64,000 nucleotides of DNA from Zooshikella harenae (GTDB lineage Bacteria > Pseudomonadota > Gammaproteobacteria > Pseudomonadales > Zooshikellaceae), in the NCBI RefSeq assembly GCF_018837975.1, contig NZ_JAGSOY010000013.1:1-64000 (forward strand), read 5' to 3'. The notes under the pieces were generated by a model, which saw nothing but the letters and a program-made list of their open reading frames with translations, searched no databases and was not told the origin of the DNA. This document shows positions 61,861-64,000 of this stretch, piece after piece; position 1 is the first letter of the stretch; each line of letters opens with the position of its first letter. Position numbers and translations under genes: made by a program.

Positions 61861-63077
61861 CCCGTAAAGCATCATTTGAAGTCAATTGGCCAATTGTCAT
61901 CGTTTTAGGCATTATTTTACTCTTTGCACTCCTTTTCTGGTTACTGCTAGAACCTTATGACGACACTGAGTGGGTACCTCCTTCCACCGAAGCCAGGCTA
62001 AATGAATACCTGGCAGCCGAGCGTTTTATTCAACGTAATAACATTCATATTAAAAGCCACAAAAACTTAAAACTGCTTGATCATCTTCCTAAGACAAGTG
62101 ATGCCATTATATTAAGTAGTTCAAGAGCTTCTTTATCAGAACAGCGTCGTCAGCAGTTAGATACTTGGGTACGCCAAGGGGGGCATCTGTTAGTCAGTTA
62201 TAGTGAACCCTGGTTGTTTGACGACCAAGTGCTTGATCCTCTATTAGCGTCCTGGGGAATAAAAGCAGTCTACCTCCAAGAGGATGAGCTTGATGCGTTA
62301 TATGGAAAAAAAACATCCAGCAAATCTGAAAAAGACAAGAAAGCGGAAGACGCTGTGCAATGTGAAACACCTGTCCGCTTACCTAATACACTAACCTGGC
62401 CTACAGAAAAAGAGCCACTAGCCATTGATTTACGTACAGACTTTGGCTTAGTCAACACTAAAGGTGAACTACTGTTAAAAAACAGCTTGGAACCACCTTA
62501 TCAACTTATTCAAAAAGCCATCGGTGATGGTCGTGTTACCGTACTGACGTATATGGGCATTTGGCAAAATGATGAAATTGGCGATTATGATCACGCCTAC
62601 CTGTTGCGTTTATTACTGGAGGATCACTCATCTGTCTGGTGGTTATATGGGCTAGAATACCCATCCCTATGGCAGTTATTAGTACAACATGCGTTGCCTA
62701 TACTGGTTTCACTGGGGGCATTTATTCTTCTTTTCTGCTGGTACTATGCAAAACGTTTTGGACCAACGAAGCCTGAAGCCAGCCCGGAACGGCGACAGTT
62801 ACTCGAACACTTACAAGCCGTCGCTAGCTTCTTTTGGCGCAATAAGCAGTCAGGCTATCTCATTAACACCTTAAGGCAACAGGTTGAACAGCGTATTCGA
62901 CTGCATCATAAGCAGTACAGTGAATTGTCTCAAGCGAAACAATTTCAGCTATTAGCCACATTAAGTGGCTTACCCGTTGAGGAAGTTCAGTGGACGATGT
63001 CCCAGGACACCCTACAAAATGAAATTGAATTTATTCGTGTTACCAGAAACCTGCAACATATCAGGAACCAGCTATGA
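61857..63077 (+). CDS. DUF4350 membrane protein
   Basis: 406 aa. The first helix (WPIVIVLGIILLFALLFWLL) is followed by a periplasmic/ectodomain of about 240 residues. It contains TSDAIILSSSRASLSEQRRQ then LDTWVRQGGHLLVSYSEPWL, the DUF4350 pattern resembling a GATase-like fold. A second helix follows (LPILVSLGAFILLFCWYYAK), then a cytosolic helical tail (RQLLEHLQAVASFFWRNKQS). It overlaps MoxR by 4 bases. Function is unknown but genetically tied to the MoxR ATPase. Confidence 0.88.
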   Translation: MTRKASFEVNWPIVIVLGIILLFALLFWLLLEPYDDTEWVPPSTEARLNEYLAAERFIQRNNIHIKSHKNLKLLDHLPKTSDAIILSSSRASLSEQRRQQLDTWVRQGGHLLVSYSEPWLFDDQVLDPLLASWGIKAVYLQEDELDALYGKKTSSKSEKDKKAEDAVQCETPVRLPNTLTWPTEKEPLAIDLRTDFGLVNTKGELLLKNSLEPPYQLIQKAIGDGRVTVLTYMGIWQNDEIGDYDHAYLLRLLLEDHSSVWWLYGLEYPSLWQLLVQHALPILVSLGAFILLFCWYYAKRFGPTKPEASPERRQLLEHLQAVASFFWRNKQSGYLINTLRQQVEQRIRLHHKQYSELSQAKQFQLLATLSGLPVEEVQWTMSQDTLQNEIEFIRVTRNLQHIRNQL

Positions 63078-64000
63078 GTAGCCTTAATCCAGAAATATTC
63101 AGCAAGGCCTCGGAACAAGTTAATGCCATCCGTACTGAAATAAATAAAGCGGTTGTTGGTCAAGCATCTGTTGTTGACCAAGTACTTATGACGCTGCTTG
63201 CCTCAGGTCATGTACTGATCGAAGGCGTTCCAGGGTTAGGGAAAACACTACTGGTGAGAGCATTAGCCGCCTGCTTTGGTTGTAAATTTGGCCGTATTCA
63301 GTTTACCCCAGATCTTATGCCCAGCGATGTCACCGGACATGCCATATACGACATGAAAAGTGAAGAATTTAAAATACGTCGTGGACCTGCCTTTACTAAC
63401 TTATTACTTGCCGATGAAATTAACCGGGCACCCGCAAAAACCCAAGCAGCCTTATTAGAAGTCATGCAGGAAAAGCAAATAACCATTGAAGGTCGTCCAT
63501 TACCCCTTCAACCGCCTTTTATGGTACTCGCTACTCAGAACCCTATTGAGCAAGAAGGTACTTACCCATTACCTGAGGCAGAGCTAGACCGCTTTATGTT
63601 GAAAGTAAGTATTGACTATCCTTCTCTGGAAGCCGAAAAAAACCTAGTTTCTTTGGTAACAACCAATAAATTATCTGATGTATTGGATGTCTCTGAATTA
63701 CAGCAAGTTGTCTCACCCGAAGGGGTTATTCAGCTACAACGAGTTACAGCACAAGTTGAAGTGGATGACCAGGTATTGGATTATGCCATTCGTATTATTC
63801 ATGCCACACGTGCTTGGCAAGGCTTAAATCACGGCGCGGGGCCACGAGGTGGTATTGCTTTAATTCGAGTGGCACGGGCTCGAGCTTTACTCAGAGGACA
63901 GCACTTTGTCACACCAGATGATGTAAAAGCCGTTGCACCTGCAGCCTTACGTCATCGACTGGGGTTAGCGGCAGAGCTTGAAATTGAGGGGCTTTCTGTA
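63074..64000 (+). CDS. MoxR-family AAA+ ATPase, cut by the window end
   Basis: 309 codons are present without a stop. Walker A is GVPGLGKTLLVRALA; Walker B is LLLADEINRAPAKTQAALLE. The MoxR blocks FTPDLMPSDVTGHAIYD and TQNPIEQEGTYPLPEAELDR are complete. It starts on the ATGA overlap with DUF4350. MoxR proteins act as chaperone-like ATPases for metal or membrane complexes, usually with a DUF58 gene following; that would lie beyond the window. Confidence 0.95.
   Translation, partial: MSSLNPEIFSKASEQVNAIRTEINKAVVGQASVVDQVLMTLLASGHVLIEGVPGLGKTLLVRALAACFGCKFGRIQFTPDLMPSDVTGHAIYDMKSEEFKIRRGPAFTNLLLADEINRAPAKTQAALLEVMQEKQITIEGRPLPLQPPFMVLATQNPIEQEGTYPLPEAELDRFMLKVSIDYPSLEAEKNLVSLVTTNKLSDVLDVSELQQVVSPEGVIQLQRVTAQVEVDDQVLDYAIRIIHATRAWQGLNHGAGPRGGIALIRVARARALLRGQHFVTPDDVKAVAPAALRHRLGLAAELEIEGLSV

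Overview
The window looks like chromosome of a low-GC, probably marine gammaproteobacterium, possibly near the Oceanospirillales. The signs are gammaproteobacterial housekeeping genes (dinG, sbcB, purU, aspA, DUF2489, YchJ-type SEC-C protein), a TAXI-TRAP transporter, many two-component and c-di-GMP proteins, and initiator tRNAs of the usual bacterial type. No species can be named from the sequence alone. There is no rRNA operon, CRISPR array or prophage.

Layout. 1-256 is the end of an IS903-group (IS5 family) insertion sequence. 747-10.6 kb holds a small secreted protein, an RND efflux pair, a GNAT enzyme, an XRE regulator, a hydrolase, a thioesterase and DUF2489. 9.4-11.2 kb is an ECF sigma factor with its DUF3379 anti-sigma-like partner and a SlyB-like lipoprotein. 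11.6-24 kb is mixed: GGDEF protein, acyltransferase, serine hydrolase, dinG, two tandem DUF4360 secreted proteins, and a GAPDH-like protein lacking its catalytic residues. 24.5-29.4 kb is a TAXI-TRAP transporter followed by a universal stress protein and DUF3461. An ERIC-like palindromic element precedes dinB. 31-35.7 kb holds a LuxR response regulator, a DUF99 protein and a large hybrid kinase. Three identical initiator tRNAs lie at 35.9-36.3 kb.

36.7-41.7 kb is the transport region: a DAACS symporter; a tight four-gene operon of two DUF1538 membrane proteins, a PII-like protein and a CBS protein; and an amino-acid binding protein. Hidden between the last two is a 36-codon membrane peptide gene behind a textbook promoter and a near-perfect Fur box. 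42-48.9 kb holds aspA, an eIF2B-like protein, a FixL/FixJ-like pair, a degenerate receiver and a K+ channel with a zinc ribbon. 48.9-58.4 kb holds purU, sbcB and accessory genes: a lipoprotein, DUF2628, an exported Sm-like protein, an OMP, a TEQ-repeat lipoprotein, an ART/HEAT-like protein and gene remnants. 58.7 kb to the end is an RDD-SpoIIM-DUF4129-DUF4350-MoxR operon that runs off the window.

The best candidates for undescribed biology are the DUF1538-DUF1538-PII-CBS operon with an operator-like palindrome in its promoter, the Fur-box small membrane peptide next to it, and the GAPDH pseudoenzyme. All functional calls are by eye from protein motifs; no database search was run.
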